NCBI GenBank assembly: GCA_934193095.1
Contig: CAKPUX010000009.1
Span: 1 to 48,371 of the forward strand
Direction: 5' to 3'
Source of the DNA: an uncultured Dialister sp.
Lineage (GTDB): Bacteria; Bacillota; Negativicutes; Veillonellales; Dialisteraceae
Length of the DNA: 48,371 nucleotides
Positions 40,999 to 48,207 of this stretch are shown here, one piece after another. The notes under the pieces are model-generated. The model did no database searches, had not been told where the DNA came from, and saw only the letters and a program-made list of their open reading frames with translations. How positions within the stretch are numbered: position 1 is the first letter of the stretch; the number at the start of each line of letters is the position of its first letter. The translations under genes and the position numbers were made by a program.

Positions 40999-41035
40999 GA
41001 AAAAAGCTGTGACAGCCTGGGCCATCACAGCTTTT
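40999..41035 (-). terminator. bioY terminator abutting the MaoC-like gene
   Basis: AAAAGCTGTGA (41002-41012) and TCACAGCTTTT (41025-41035) with a 12-nt loop; T run of six on the minus strand, directly followed by the GGAGG of the next gene. Downstream expression therefore needs read-through or an internal promoter. Confidence 0.85.
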
Positions 41036-41085
41036 ACATTATACAAAACAATCGGGAAACGCTGATCCAGCTCCAGCCCGTATTC

Positions 41086-41622
41086 CTAATCTCTCTCGAT
41101 CAGTGTCTTTCTATACTTTGCCACTAGGAAAGAGGCGAGGATGATCTTAGCCAGATCACCGGGCAGGAAGGGGAACATGCACATCACCATCGCTGACCAC
41201 ATGCCTGTACCGGTGAGGAACATGAACCAGCCGATCCCCATCACGTAGCAGACTGCCGTACCTGCCAATGTCGCCACGAGCATAGGCTTGAAGGTATGTC
41301 CCAGCTTTTCAGATACCAGCCCCACCACGAAAGCCATCGGTGCAAAGCCTAAGATGAATCCGCCCGAAGGCCCTGCCAGGACAGAGATCCCCGCACGCAT
41401 CATCGAAAAGACCGGCACACCGGCTGCCCCCAGAATGAGATAGATCAGAAGTGCGAGAAGGCCATAGCGCTTCCCGAGAAAACCACCGGCCATCAGGACT
41501 CCGAAAGTCCCGAGCGTGATCGGCACGGGCTGAATCGGAATGGTCAGCTGCGAGCACACCGCGCACACCGCAGCAAATAATGCACACAGGACCTGCATGC
41601 GGATCGAATGATTTGTATTCAT
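41086..41622 (-). CDS. bioY: Biotin transporter substrate-binding component BioY
   Basis: Integral-membrane S component that binds biotin for ECF-type import. 178 residues, six hydrophobic segments, with family motifs TIPIQPVPITLGTFGVLMAGG, LILGAAGVPVF and GPSGGFILGF. No bioMN energising genes are nearby, so it works alone or with a shared ECF module. Start at 41622 (MNTNHSIR) has AGGAGG eight bases upstream. The promoter lies about 350 nt upstream and overlaps a BirA-type operator; a repeat module lies in between. Confidence 0.93.
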   Translation of the reverse strand: MNTNHSIRMQVLCALFAAVCAVCSQLTIPIQPVPITLGTFGVLMAGGFLGKRYGLLALLIYLILGAAGVPVFSMMRAGISVLAGPSGGFILGFAPMAFVVGLVSEKLGHTFKPMLVATLAGTAVCYVMGIGWFMFLTGTGMWSAMVMCMFPFLPGDLAKIILASFLVAKYRKTLIERD

Positions 41623-41639
41623 GGATATGACCTCCTGAA

Positions 41640-41960
41640 AGTTGGCAGAGACAAAAAGCTGAAGGGGCAAGGTACGAGGGTTATCCCAAGGAGCGGCACT
41701 CCCATAGATTACGTTTGAAAGCTTCGCTTGAATTAGAAATGAGAAATTAGAAATTAGAAATGGTGGTGCGGCGCAAAAAAACAAAAGCGCCGCGGAGTTT
41801 TGATAGCGCTTCGCGCGCCGTCGTCATCTCGAGCGTAGTCGAGAGATCTTCCTTGCAGAACGGTCAGCGTGCCAATTGCGCTATTTCGATCATCGCTTGC
41901 TTCTAATCCCTAATCCCTAGCTACCAGTCACTAGTCACCAGTCACTAGCCCCTGCCAACT
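41640..41960. repeat. Repeats inside the bioY leader
   Basis: Module with GGCAAGG...AGGAGCGG, TTAGAAA/TGAGAAA heptamers (41727-41765), GCGGCGC/GCGCCGC hairpin, truncated palindromic-ended element (41822-41906) and AGTCACTAG units (41905-41955). All lie between the predicted transcription start (near 41969) and the bioY ATG, so they would be transcribed. Confidence 0.75.
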
Positions 41961-41975
41961 ATATTTGATGTGCTT

Positions 41976-42034
41976 ATTATAAAGTGCGAAAAACCGTTTG
42001 TCAACTCACTTTATTCATTAGTTGACAAACGGTT
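41976..42034 (-). promoter_or_regulatory. bioY promoter with BirA-type operator
   Basis: Minus strand TTGACA (41999-42004), 17-nt spacer, TATAAT (41976-41981). A perfect 14-bp inverted repeat (AACCGTTTGTCAAC, 41992-42005; complement at 42021-42034) with a 15-nt spacer overlaps the -35. The core TTGTCAAC-N15-GTTGACAA matches the Gram-positive BirA operator type, so biotin-loaded BirA should block initiation. Confidence 0.8.
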
Positions 42035-42080
42035 AACGATAGAAATGACGCATACGGATTTCCCTGCAACGCCTATCTTT

Positions 42081-42506
42081 TTAAGCATGTCCGTGCAGGA
42101 TGAATCGCTTAGTGAAATAATTCCAAATCATCACGATCGCAGAAGCTACAACCTTCGAAAACATATACCATATCCCAAGAAGGTCGATGCAGCACCACAT
42201 GACAAGCTGATTCAGCCCCAGCCCCATGAGAGACGTCACAATAAAGAGCACCATCTGTTTCGTACTCTGATTCTCTGCATGAAAGACCACATAGACGCAG
42301 AGAATGTAATTCACAAGGAGGGAAATCGTAAAAGCGATCGGCGCAGAGACCAGCGGCGGAAGACCGCCATACTCCGTCAATGTAAAAAGCAGGACATACT
42401 CTAAGAGGAAGCACCCGCCCCCGACAGCAAGGAAACGAAAAACTTCCCAAAAACGATCCATGGAAGGGAAAATCTTCAAAATAAGAGACTCTAAAAATGT
42501 AGGCAT
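42081..42506 (-). CDS. GtrA-like membrane protein
   Basis: 141 residues, four predicted membrane helices, with the GtrA-type segment FRFLAVGGGCFLLEYVLL. GtrA proteins are thought to flip or assist transfer of lipid-linked sugars. Start at 42506 has AAAGGAAC upstream. It follows the glycosyltransferase gene, the usual pairing for polyprenyl-linked sugar modification of the cell envelope. Confidence 0.88.
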   Translation of the reverse strand: MPTFLESLILKIFPSMDRFWEVFRFLAVGGGCFLLEYVLLFTLTEYGGLPPLVSAPIAFTISLLVNYILCVYVVFHAENQSTKQMVLFIVTSLMGLGLNQLVMWCCIDLLGIWYMFSKVVASAIVMIWNYFTKRFILHGHA

Positions 42507-42532
42507 AATATGTTCCTTTGGGAATAGCAGCC

Positions 42533-42572
42533 AGGGAAACACGGATTCAATCGCAGAATCAGCGTTTCCCTA
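42533..42572. repeat. AGGGAAAC palindrome between glycosyltransferase and gtrA-like genes
   Basis: AGGGAAACACGGATTC...GAATCAGCGTTTCCCTA: arms AGGGAAAC/GTTTCCCT and GGATTC/GAATC. Best-preserved copy of this family and nearly identical to 6763-6800. Confidence 0.8.
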
Positions 42573-42602
42573 GAACCCATCAACCTGACAACCATCCTAT
42601 TT

Positions 42603-43538
42603 CTATTTCATTAACATCCGAATCATATTCATCTGGATCTCCAGATTCTTTCTGGCATTCTTGACCTCGGTATCCAGCACAAGACCGATGCCTGTGGAAA
42701 TCACGGCGGCCACCATGAAGAAACCAGAGGTCACGAGCGTCGGCATCTTGGGGACAAGGCCCGTTGCGAGATACTCATGAAAAACAGGAAGAAAGAGCGA
42801 GAGCGAAATGAGTGTGAGGACGAGTGCCGCCGCCAAGAAGAACCGCAATGGGCGATAATCTTTGTAGAGCATGAAAATCGTTTTCAGCACCCGCACCCCA
42901 TCACGGAAGGTATGGAGCTTGCTGACACTTCCCGCCGGACGGTCGCGATAGGATACCGGCACCTGCATGAGAAGCAGATTTTTATCCAGCGCGTGAATCG
43001 TCATTTCCGTCTCGATCTCAAACCCTTCTGACAGGATCGGAAACGTTTTCACAAATAGGGGAGAAAAAGCCCGATAGCCCGTCATGACGTCTCGGATCTC
43101 CTCCCGTCCCCTGCCCCAGAAAAGATTGATGAACCGGCGGACGAGCACATTGCCGGAATTATGAAAAGGACGCTTATTCTCCTCGAAGTATGTCGAAGAG
43201 AGCCTGTCACCGATCACCATGTCGGCTCTCCCCGAGAGCACGAGCTCTGCCATCTCTCGCGCCATCTCGGCGGGATACGTATCATCGCCATCAGTCATCA
43301 CATAGCAGTCTGCCTCGATGTCGCGAAACATGGAGCGGATCACATTTCCCTTCCCCTGACGGTATTCATGGACAACGATCGCCCCCGCGCGCTTCGCGAT
43401 CTCTGCAGTACCATCTGTTGAATTGTTGTCATAGACATAGATGTCCGCCTCCGGGAGTGCCGCGCGGAAATCTGTCACCACCTTCTCAATGGTCAGGGCT
43501 TCATTCCAGCAGGGAATGAGAACAGCGATACGGGGCAT
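42603..43538 (-). CDS. Family 2 glycosyltransferase, DPM1-like, with membrane tail
   Basis: 311 residues. GT-A domain: VLIPCWNEALTIEKVV, YDNNSTDGTAEIA and the metal/sugar-binding MTDGDDTYP; two hydrophobic segments follow at the C-terminus (about 225-290). Likely transfers a sugar from a nucleotide donor to polyprenyl phosphate. Start at 43538 has AAAAGGAG upstream. Pairs with the GtrA-like protein downstream. Confidence 0.92.
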   Translation of the reverse strand: MPRIAVLIPCWNEALTIEKVVTDFRAALPEADIYVYDNNSTDGTAEIAKRAGAIVVHEYRQGKGNVIRSMFRDIEADCYVMTDGDDTYPAEMAREMAELVLSGRADMVIGDRLSSTYFEENKRPFHNSGNVLVRRFINLFWGRGREEIRDVMTGYRAFSPLFVKTFPILSEGFEIETEMTIHALDKNLLLMQVPVSYRDRPAGSVSKLHTFRDGVRVLKTIFMLYKDYRPLRFFLAAALVLTLISLSLFLPVFHEYLATGLVPKMPTLVTSGFFMVAAVISTGIGLVLDTEVKNARKNLEIQMNMIRMLMK

Positions 43539-43556
43539 GGGACATCTCCTTTTCAT

Positions 43557-43957
43557 GAAATAAGTTTTCGGTCAAGGCTTCAGATTTAGCCCAAAGAGCG
43601 TACCGCCCTTTGCTTGGATACAAAAGAAGTTCAACAGATTCTATAGGTGCAAACAGAGCGCCATGCTACGCTTCGCAGGATCGTAAGATCCACACAGCAG
43701 ATCTCCTGTGGACATAACGACATCCGCCTGCCATTGGTTTCTCCATTGTACACCATGGAGACAGGCCGTGCCAGCCGATTCCCAATTTGTTTAAAATTTT
43801 GAAAAGCTGAGACTAGGGAAACTCTGATTCAATCCTTAGCCTTTGTACTCATGATTCAGGTAAACATTTCCCGACATACAGTCTTTCCCTCTGCTCAGGA
43901 TCATGAGCCCTCCGTTCCACGGGCTGATCCTCTCCTGCGCCCTGCCCCAAAACCCAT
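43557..43957. other. Gene-free region between divergent genes
   Basis: About 400 bp without a plausible gene. Begins with a module remnant (TTTAGCCCAAAGAGCG, about 43585), contains a AGGGAAACTCTGATTCAATCC half-palindrome (about 43815) and GC-rich text near 43890-43950. Confidence 0.5.
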
Positions 43958-43986
43958 TTGATTTCCTTCCCCATTCCCTGTATGAT
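43958..43986 (+). promoter_or_regulatory. Promoter of the PaaI-type thioesterase
   Basis: TTGATT (43958-43963), 17-nt spacer, TATGAT (43981-43986), with AGAGGG before the ATG at 44013. Confidence 0.75.
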
Positions 43987-44012
43987 AGGAGAAAAACGAA
44001 AGAGGGCTTGCT

Positions 44013-44486
44013 ATGAGCGAAGACGTATCGGTATTACGGACGGCGGAAGAGATCCGCGCACACATTTTAGACATTTATTCTAAAAACCATTTCATGAGTG
44101 ACTATTTCCATATACAGATCACGGACATCCATTGCGGCAGTGCGACCGTCAGCCTGAAGACGGATCCTTTGAAGCACAACAACCACAGAGGACGCCTGCA
44201 CGGGGGCGTACTGGTAGCGCTCGCCGACTCGGTCACGGGCGTCACCTCGGCCACCGTCGGTGCCTCTGTCGTGACGGTCGCGATGACGATGAATTTCATC
44301 CGTACAGCCAAGCCGGGAGAGACGATCCGCGTCACAAGCCGCATCACGCACAATGGCCGCACCACGATCGTCATCGAGGCGGATATGTTCGATGAAGAGG
44401 ACCACCTGATGGCCAATATCCTTGCGACAATGATGGTGGTGGATCATTTCCCGGAAATCCCGAGGGAATGGAAGGATAGTGACTGA
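44013..44486 (+). CDS. PaaI-family hot-dog thioesterase
   Basis: 157 residues. Single hot-dog domain with the PaaI signature HGGVLVALADSV preceded by HNNHRGRL, and IRTAKPGETIRVTSR later. Likely hydrolyses acyl- or aryl-CoA thioesters; no paa genes are adjacent, so housekeeping CoA release is more likely than phenylacetate catabolism. One of two plus-strand genes, convergent with metY. Its last codons (AGTGACTGA) look like the heptamer repeat text seen at other gene ends. Confidence 0.88.
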   Translation: MSEDVSVLRTAEEIRAHILDIYSKNHFMSDYFHIQITDIHCGSATVSLKTDPLKHNNHRGRLHGGVLVALADSVTGVTSATVGASVVTVAMTMNFIRTAKPGETIRVTSRITHNGRTTIVIEADMFDEEDHLMANILATMMVVDHFPEIPREWKDSD

Positions 44487-44575
44487 ACTTCAACAGGTTC
44501 TATAGAGGCAAAAGCTTCCGTGAAAGTGCTGCTGTGCACAAAACCATACAAGCGGCGTGGAATGGATATCAAAAT

Positions 44576-44688
44576 AAAAAGGCGGCGAAGCCGCCACCTC
44601 ACCCCTGAACCTTGAACCCTGAACCAAATGAAAGCAAAGTAAAAAGGGGCTGTGAAGAAATGAGGATTCATTTCTTCACAGCCCCTTT
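44576..44688. terminator. Duplicate of the 21/22-bp hairpin, convergent terminator
   Basis: Arms 44643-44663 and 44668-44688, loop GGAT; sequence identical to 8573-8620, including flanking GAACCAAATGAAAGCAAAG and GGCGGCGAAGCCGCCACC. It can end both the thioesterase and metY transcripts. Confidence 0.88.
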
Positions 44689-44795
44689 AGTTATTATGGA
44701 CTTCAGTGTAAGCGTTTTTACAGGAGTTGGGATCCCCCTCATCTCGCATAGGTCTTCCATTCTGTTTTGGAACCTATCGGATCCTGTATTCGCTT

Positions 44796-46082
44796 TTAGA
44801 TCTTCGAGAGTGCCTGTTCGAGATCTGCGAGAAGGTCATCGATATTTTCGATACCTACGGAGATGCGAACGGTGCCCGGGGTGATGCCGGCTGCCTGCTG
44901 GGCTTCCGGGGAAAGCTGCTGGTGGGTCGTGGAAGCCGGGTGAACGACAAGAGACTTGGAGTCACCGACATTAGCCAGGTTAGAGAAGATCTCAAGATTA
45001 TCGATGAATTTTCTCGCTGCATCAAAGCCATCCTTGAGTTCGATGGAGAAGATGGAGCCTGCGCCCTTTGGCAAGTATTTCAACTGCAGCTTGTGGTACG
45101 GGGAAGATTCGAGGCCCGGATAGTTGACTTTAGCGACCTTCGGATGCTTTTCAAGAAATTCTGCGACTCTGGTGGCATTGTAGACGTGGCGTTCTACGCG
45201 GAGAGACAGGGTTTCGAGGCCCTGAATGAAGAACCAGGAGGAGATCGGGGAAATGCAAGCGCCGGTATCACGGAGAACCTTCGCACGGATACGGGTCACG
45301 AAGCCTGCGCCCGGTACGTCAGTCGCAAAGTTGATGCCGTGATAGGAAGCATCCGGAGAAGCGAAGTGCGGGTATCTTTCCGGCTGGTTCCAGTTGAACT
45401 TGCCATTTTCTACGATCGCGCCGCCCAAGGTCGTACCGTGACCGCCGATGAATTTCGTGGTGGAGTGAACCACAATATCCAGACCATGTTCCAGTGGACG
45501 GAAGAGATAAGGCGTCGCGAAGGTATTATCAATGATGACCGGCAGGCCGTGGGCGTGAGCAATGTCGCGGATGGCATCGAAGTCCGGGATATTGATGGCC
45601 GGATTCCCCAGCGTTTCGATATAGACTGCCTTTGTCTTTGGTGTGATCGCTGCTTCGATCTCTTCCGGATGATCCGGATTTACGAAATGGGTGGTGATGC
45701 CGAGCTGCGGCAAGGTATCGGTGAAGAGCTCATAGGTTCCGCCATACAGTGTAGAGGCAGAAACGATCTCATCCCCGGCACCGGCAATGTTCAGGATCGC
45801 ATAGGTGACAGCAGCTGCCCCGGAAGCAACGGCGAGAGCCGCCGTGCCGCCTTCCAAAGCGGCCAGTCTCTTTTCGAGTACATCCTGGGTCGGATTCGTC
45901 AGGCGACTATAGATATAACCGGCATCCTTCAGGGCGAAGCGGTCTTCTGCCTGCTGTGCGTCCTTGAATACATAGGAAGTGGTCTGGTAAATCGGAACCG
46001 CTCTGGCGCCGGTCACCGGATCCGGTACCTGGCCTGCATGCTGCTGAAGAGTTTCGAAATGATAATGTTTTACGTCTGCCAT
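44796..46082 (-). CDS. metY: O-acetylhomoserine sulfhydrylase (aminocarboxypropyltransferase)
   Basis: PLP enzyme of the Cys/Met metabolism family that makes homocysteine from O-acetylhomoserine and sulfide. 428 residues: GGTAALAVASGAAA near residue 75, YGGTYELF, and the PLP lysine in HSTTKFIGGHGT around residue 205. Start at 46082 (MADVKHYHFE) with AGGAGG upstream. Under T-box control, consistent with methionine-responsive expression. Confidence 0.94.
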   Translation of the reverse strand: MADVKHYHFETLQQHAGQVPDPVTGARAVPIYQTTSYVFKDAQQAEDRFALKDAGYIYSRLTNPTQDVLEKRLAALEGGTAALAVASGAAAVTYAILNIAGAGDEIVSASTLYGGTYELFTDTLPQLGITTHFVNPDHPEEIEAAITPKTKAVYIETLGNPAINIPDFDAIRDIAHAHGLPVIIDNTFATPYLFRPLEHGLDIVVHSTTKFIGGHGTTLGGAIVENGKFNWNQPERYPHFASPDASYHGINFATDVPGAGFVTRIRAKVLRDTGACISPISSWFFIQGLETLSLRVERHVYNATRVAEFLEKHPKVAKVNYPGLESSPYHKLQLKYLPKGAGSIFSIELKDGFDAARKFIDNLEIFSNLANVGDSKSLVVHPASTTHQQLSPEAQQAAGITPGTVRISVGIENIDDLLADLEQALSKI

Positions 46083-46192
46083 GATGAATTCCTCCTGTAA
46101 AAAAAGGCTGTTGATAGCTCGCAGGAAAGCGTCTCTCTGGACTATCAATCACTATTTCTTCCTTCATAGTAAATGTGGCAATGCGTGGGCAA

Positions 46193-46466
46193 TAAAAAAA
46201 TCTCGTCCCTATCAAAGGGACGAGATCGTCATTCGTGTTACCACCCAATTTTATGTCCGGATCGCTCCAGAACACCTTATCAGGTACGCCGGCTGTTGCC
46301 TTGATACCCTATCTCTATAACGGGAGCTCCCGGGCTGCTTCATCATTCAGCATGCCAGGCTCAGAGGCCATCTTCCATGGATTCGTCTGTACTCGTTTTC
46401 ACCTGCCCGAGCTCTCTTTGCCAGCGTCCTTCATGTACTCTTCTCTTCACTGCCTTTATGAAGTTG
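46193..46466 (-). ncRNA. T-box riboswitch of metY
   Basis: Minus-strand leader of about 270 nt with T-box GGGTGGTAACACG (46234-46246) and a perfect terminator (ATCTCGTCCCT / AGGGACGAGAT, 46200-46226, T run at 46194-46200). The T-box core departs from the usual TGGTACCGCG. The variable base fits a discriminator A. AUG triplets are present in the stem I area (for example CCATGGAAGATGG near 46380); methionine specificity is inferred from the gene. Confidence 0.88.
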
Positions 46467-46471
46467 AAGCT

Positions 46472-46500
46472 ACTATACACCCTCAGAGAATTTGTGTCAA
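46472..46500 (-). promoter_or_regulatory. metY promoter
   Basis: Minus strand TTGACA (46495-46500), 17-nt spacer, TATAGT (46472-46477). Confidence 0.85.
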
Positions 46501-46549
46501 GAGGTTTTTATTAAAGGTTTAGCGGGTTCTATGGGTTCAAAAGGTTCAA

Positions 46550-46655
46550 CGGGGTTGGTGCGGCGCATCATAATTTGAAAGCGCCGCAAGATTTTTTAAT
46601 TTGCGGCGAAGCCGCCACCTTCATTCCTCATTCCTAATTCCTCATTCCTCATTTT
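46550..46655. repeat. Hairpin module and heptamers at the trpF 3' end
   Basis: GTGCGGCGCATC...GAAAGCGCCGC hairpin, GGCGAAGCCGCC hairpin, then heptamers TTCCTCA / TTCCTAA (46622-46655). On the minus strand these encode the last residues NEE and the TGA stop of trpF. Confidence 0.8.
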
Positions 46656-47238
46656 TTCTTACAGCTTGAATAAACGCCGCTATCTTCTCCGGATCCTTCC
46701 CCTTCCTGTCTGTATACTCCACACCCGACGATACGTCGACGACGTCGGGATGGATGAGGGAGATCGCCCTTCCAACATTCTCTGCCGTAAGGCCGCCCGC
46801 AAGAAACCATGATTTTTTCCGTTTCTTTTCCGCGAGCCTCTTCCAGTCGAAGGCCTGCCCGCTGCCAGGCTCTGCCGCGTCAAAAAGATGAGCGCAGATG
46901 CGTGGATCCTCTTCTTCCTCCGCTTTACCATTATACGCACGGATGATGGGGAGCCTGGTCATGGAAAGTACCTCTGCTCCAAGCACGCCGTGCACCTGCA
47001 TATAGTCGAAGCCTGCCTTCTCGATCTCCTCAGCCTGTGCCGGCGAGGGAGACACCACGACCGCCACCTTTTGGATGCGCGGATCTGCCGCACGCATGAT
47101 GGCCTTTGCCGTCTCAAGAGAAATGTTCCGTTTGCTCTTCTCGAAGAAAAGCACCATCCCCATATATGAGACATCAGGATAGGAAACAAATGCGGCCTCC
47201 TTCGGATCTGTGAAGCCACAGATTTTGATCTCAGTCAT
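46642..47238 (-). CDS. trpF: Phosphoribosylanthranilate isomerase
   Basis: Converts phosphoribosylanthranilate to CdRP in tryptophan synthesis. 198 residues, TIM barrel: catalytic Cys in KICGF (C7), MGMVLFFEKSKRN (usual FxxSxR region), and the Asp in VDVSSGVE. The usual GPRN-like N-terminal phosphate loop is not strict. Start at 47238 has AAAGGAGGG upstream. No other trp gene is in the window, so it is an orphan copy. The C-terminal residues come from a heptamer repeat. Confidence 0.85.
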   Translation of the reverse strand: MTEIKICGFTDPKEAAFVSYPDVSYMGMVLFFEKSKRNISLETAKAIMRAADPRIQKVAVVVSPSPAQAEEIEKAGFDYMQVHGVLGAEVLSMTRLPIIRAYNGKAEEEEDPRICAHLFDAAEPGSGQAFDWKRLAEKKRKKSWFLAGGLTAENVGRAISLIHPDVVDVSSGVEYTDRKGKDPEKIAAFIQAVRKNEE

Positions 47239-47316
47239 AGAACCCTCCTTTGGTGTCATCAGCCTTCCCCTCGGTTTGCAGACTATGATCGTTCCTGATC
47301 CACGGCCGCCAGTCAC

Positions 47317-48153
47317 TTACCTCGCCACGTCTGTCGTCACATTCACACGGATCGTCTCGAGCGACATGCCTGTCGTATGCTCGATCTCCCGCTGAATCCT
47401 GTCACGCATGGTATGGATCACCGATTTGATCTCCTGCGGCGTCCCCGGGCGGACGGAGACGTCAAGTGCCAGGATGAGACCGTTCAGCTGACTCTCACTC
47501 TTCTCACTGCTGACGCCTGTGATCCTGACTTTCTTCATCCCCTTCACCGCATAACGGACAAGCGAAGCGATGACACGGTCAGAGAAGGAGAGCTTGCCAT
47601 AGTAACTGAAGACCGGACGCACGACAGAGCGTTCATTCTGCTCGCTGAAACGCTTTGGCACTTCCTTTTTCCGATTTCTGAAAAATTTCAGCGGATCGAC
47701 AAGGTACCCCTTGAAATACGGCTTCAGCTCCATCGTCGGAACGGGGATGACATGTTTCCCTTCCTTATGACGTGCTTCGCTCGCCTTCATCATTTCTTCA
47801 GGACGCGCCACATCCTCGATGCGGATATACTTTGAGGGCTCCGGCAGATCCAGTGCCTTCGTGATCGTCACGACCATACGATCTGACGTTCCCAAGATCA
47901 GAATGCGGTCCGGATGGATCTTCTGGAGCGTCTTCTTCACATCTTCTCTCTGCTCTTCATCCCAGAAAATCGCACGGCGCACAGCCTTCAAGCGACTCTC
48001 TTCTCTCTTGGCGGACTTCCCTGCGACAATGCGGTTGTGATAGATCAGGATCCCATCATCAATGATGCAGGAGCATTGATTCTCATAGGCGATCACCAGC
48101 GCACGGTCACTCTTACCTGTGCCTGGCGGTCCATAAAAAGCTACAACTTCCAT
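47317..48153 (-). CDS. P-loop ATPase fused to an Asp23/Gls24-like domain
   Basis: 278 residues, no signal peptide. Residues 1-160 hold a nucleotide-binding domain: Walker A FYGPPGTGKSD (8-15), later ILILGTSDRM and GKHVIPVPTMELK. Residues about 168-278 resemble the Asp23/Gls24 family (SFSDRVIASLVRYAVKGM...DVSVRPGTPQEI...VNVTTDV), envelope-stress proteins of Firmicutes. The fusion is conserved as I recall in clostridia-like genomes but has no assigned function. AAAAGGAG precedes the ATG. Confidence 0.8.
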   Translation of the reverse strand: MEVVAFYGPPGTGKSDRALVIAYENQCSCIIDDGILIYHNRIVAGKSAKREESRLKAVRRAIFWDEEQREDVKKTLQKIHPDRILILGTSDRMVVTITKALDLPEPSKYIRIEDVARPEEMMKASEARHKEGKHVIPVPTMELKPYFKGYLVDPLKFFRNRKKEVPKRFSEQNERSVVRPVFSYYGKLSFSDRVIASLVRYAVKGMKKVRITGVSSEKSESQLNGLILALDVSVRPGTPQEIKSVIHTMRDRIQREIEHTTGMSLETIRVNVTTDVAR

Positions 48154-48178
48154 AGTGCTCTCCTTTTCGTTTTTCTTT

Positions 48179-48207
48179 AGTATAAATGTTCAGGGGAAAT
48201 TTGTCAT
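48179..48207 (-). promoter_or_regulatory. Promoter of the P-loop/Asp23 gene
   Basis: Minus strand ATGACA (48202-48207), 17-nt spacer, TATACT (48179-48184). Beyond it, 48235-48312 is a module start (GGGGTTAGCCCACGGGAC) with one or two TGAGAAA/TTAGATA heptamers; the rest of the window end shows no gene. Confidence 0.65.
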
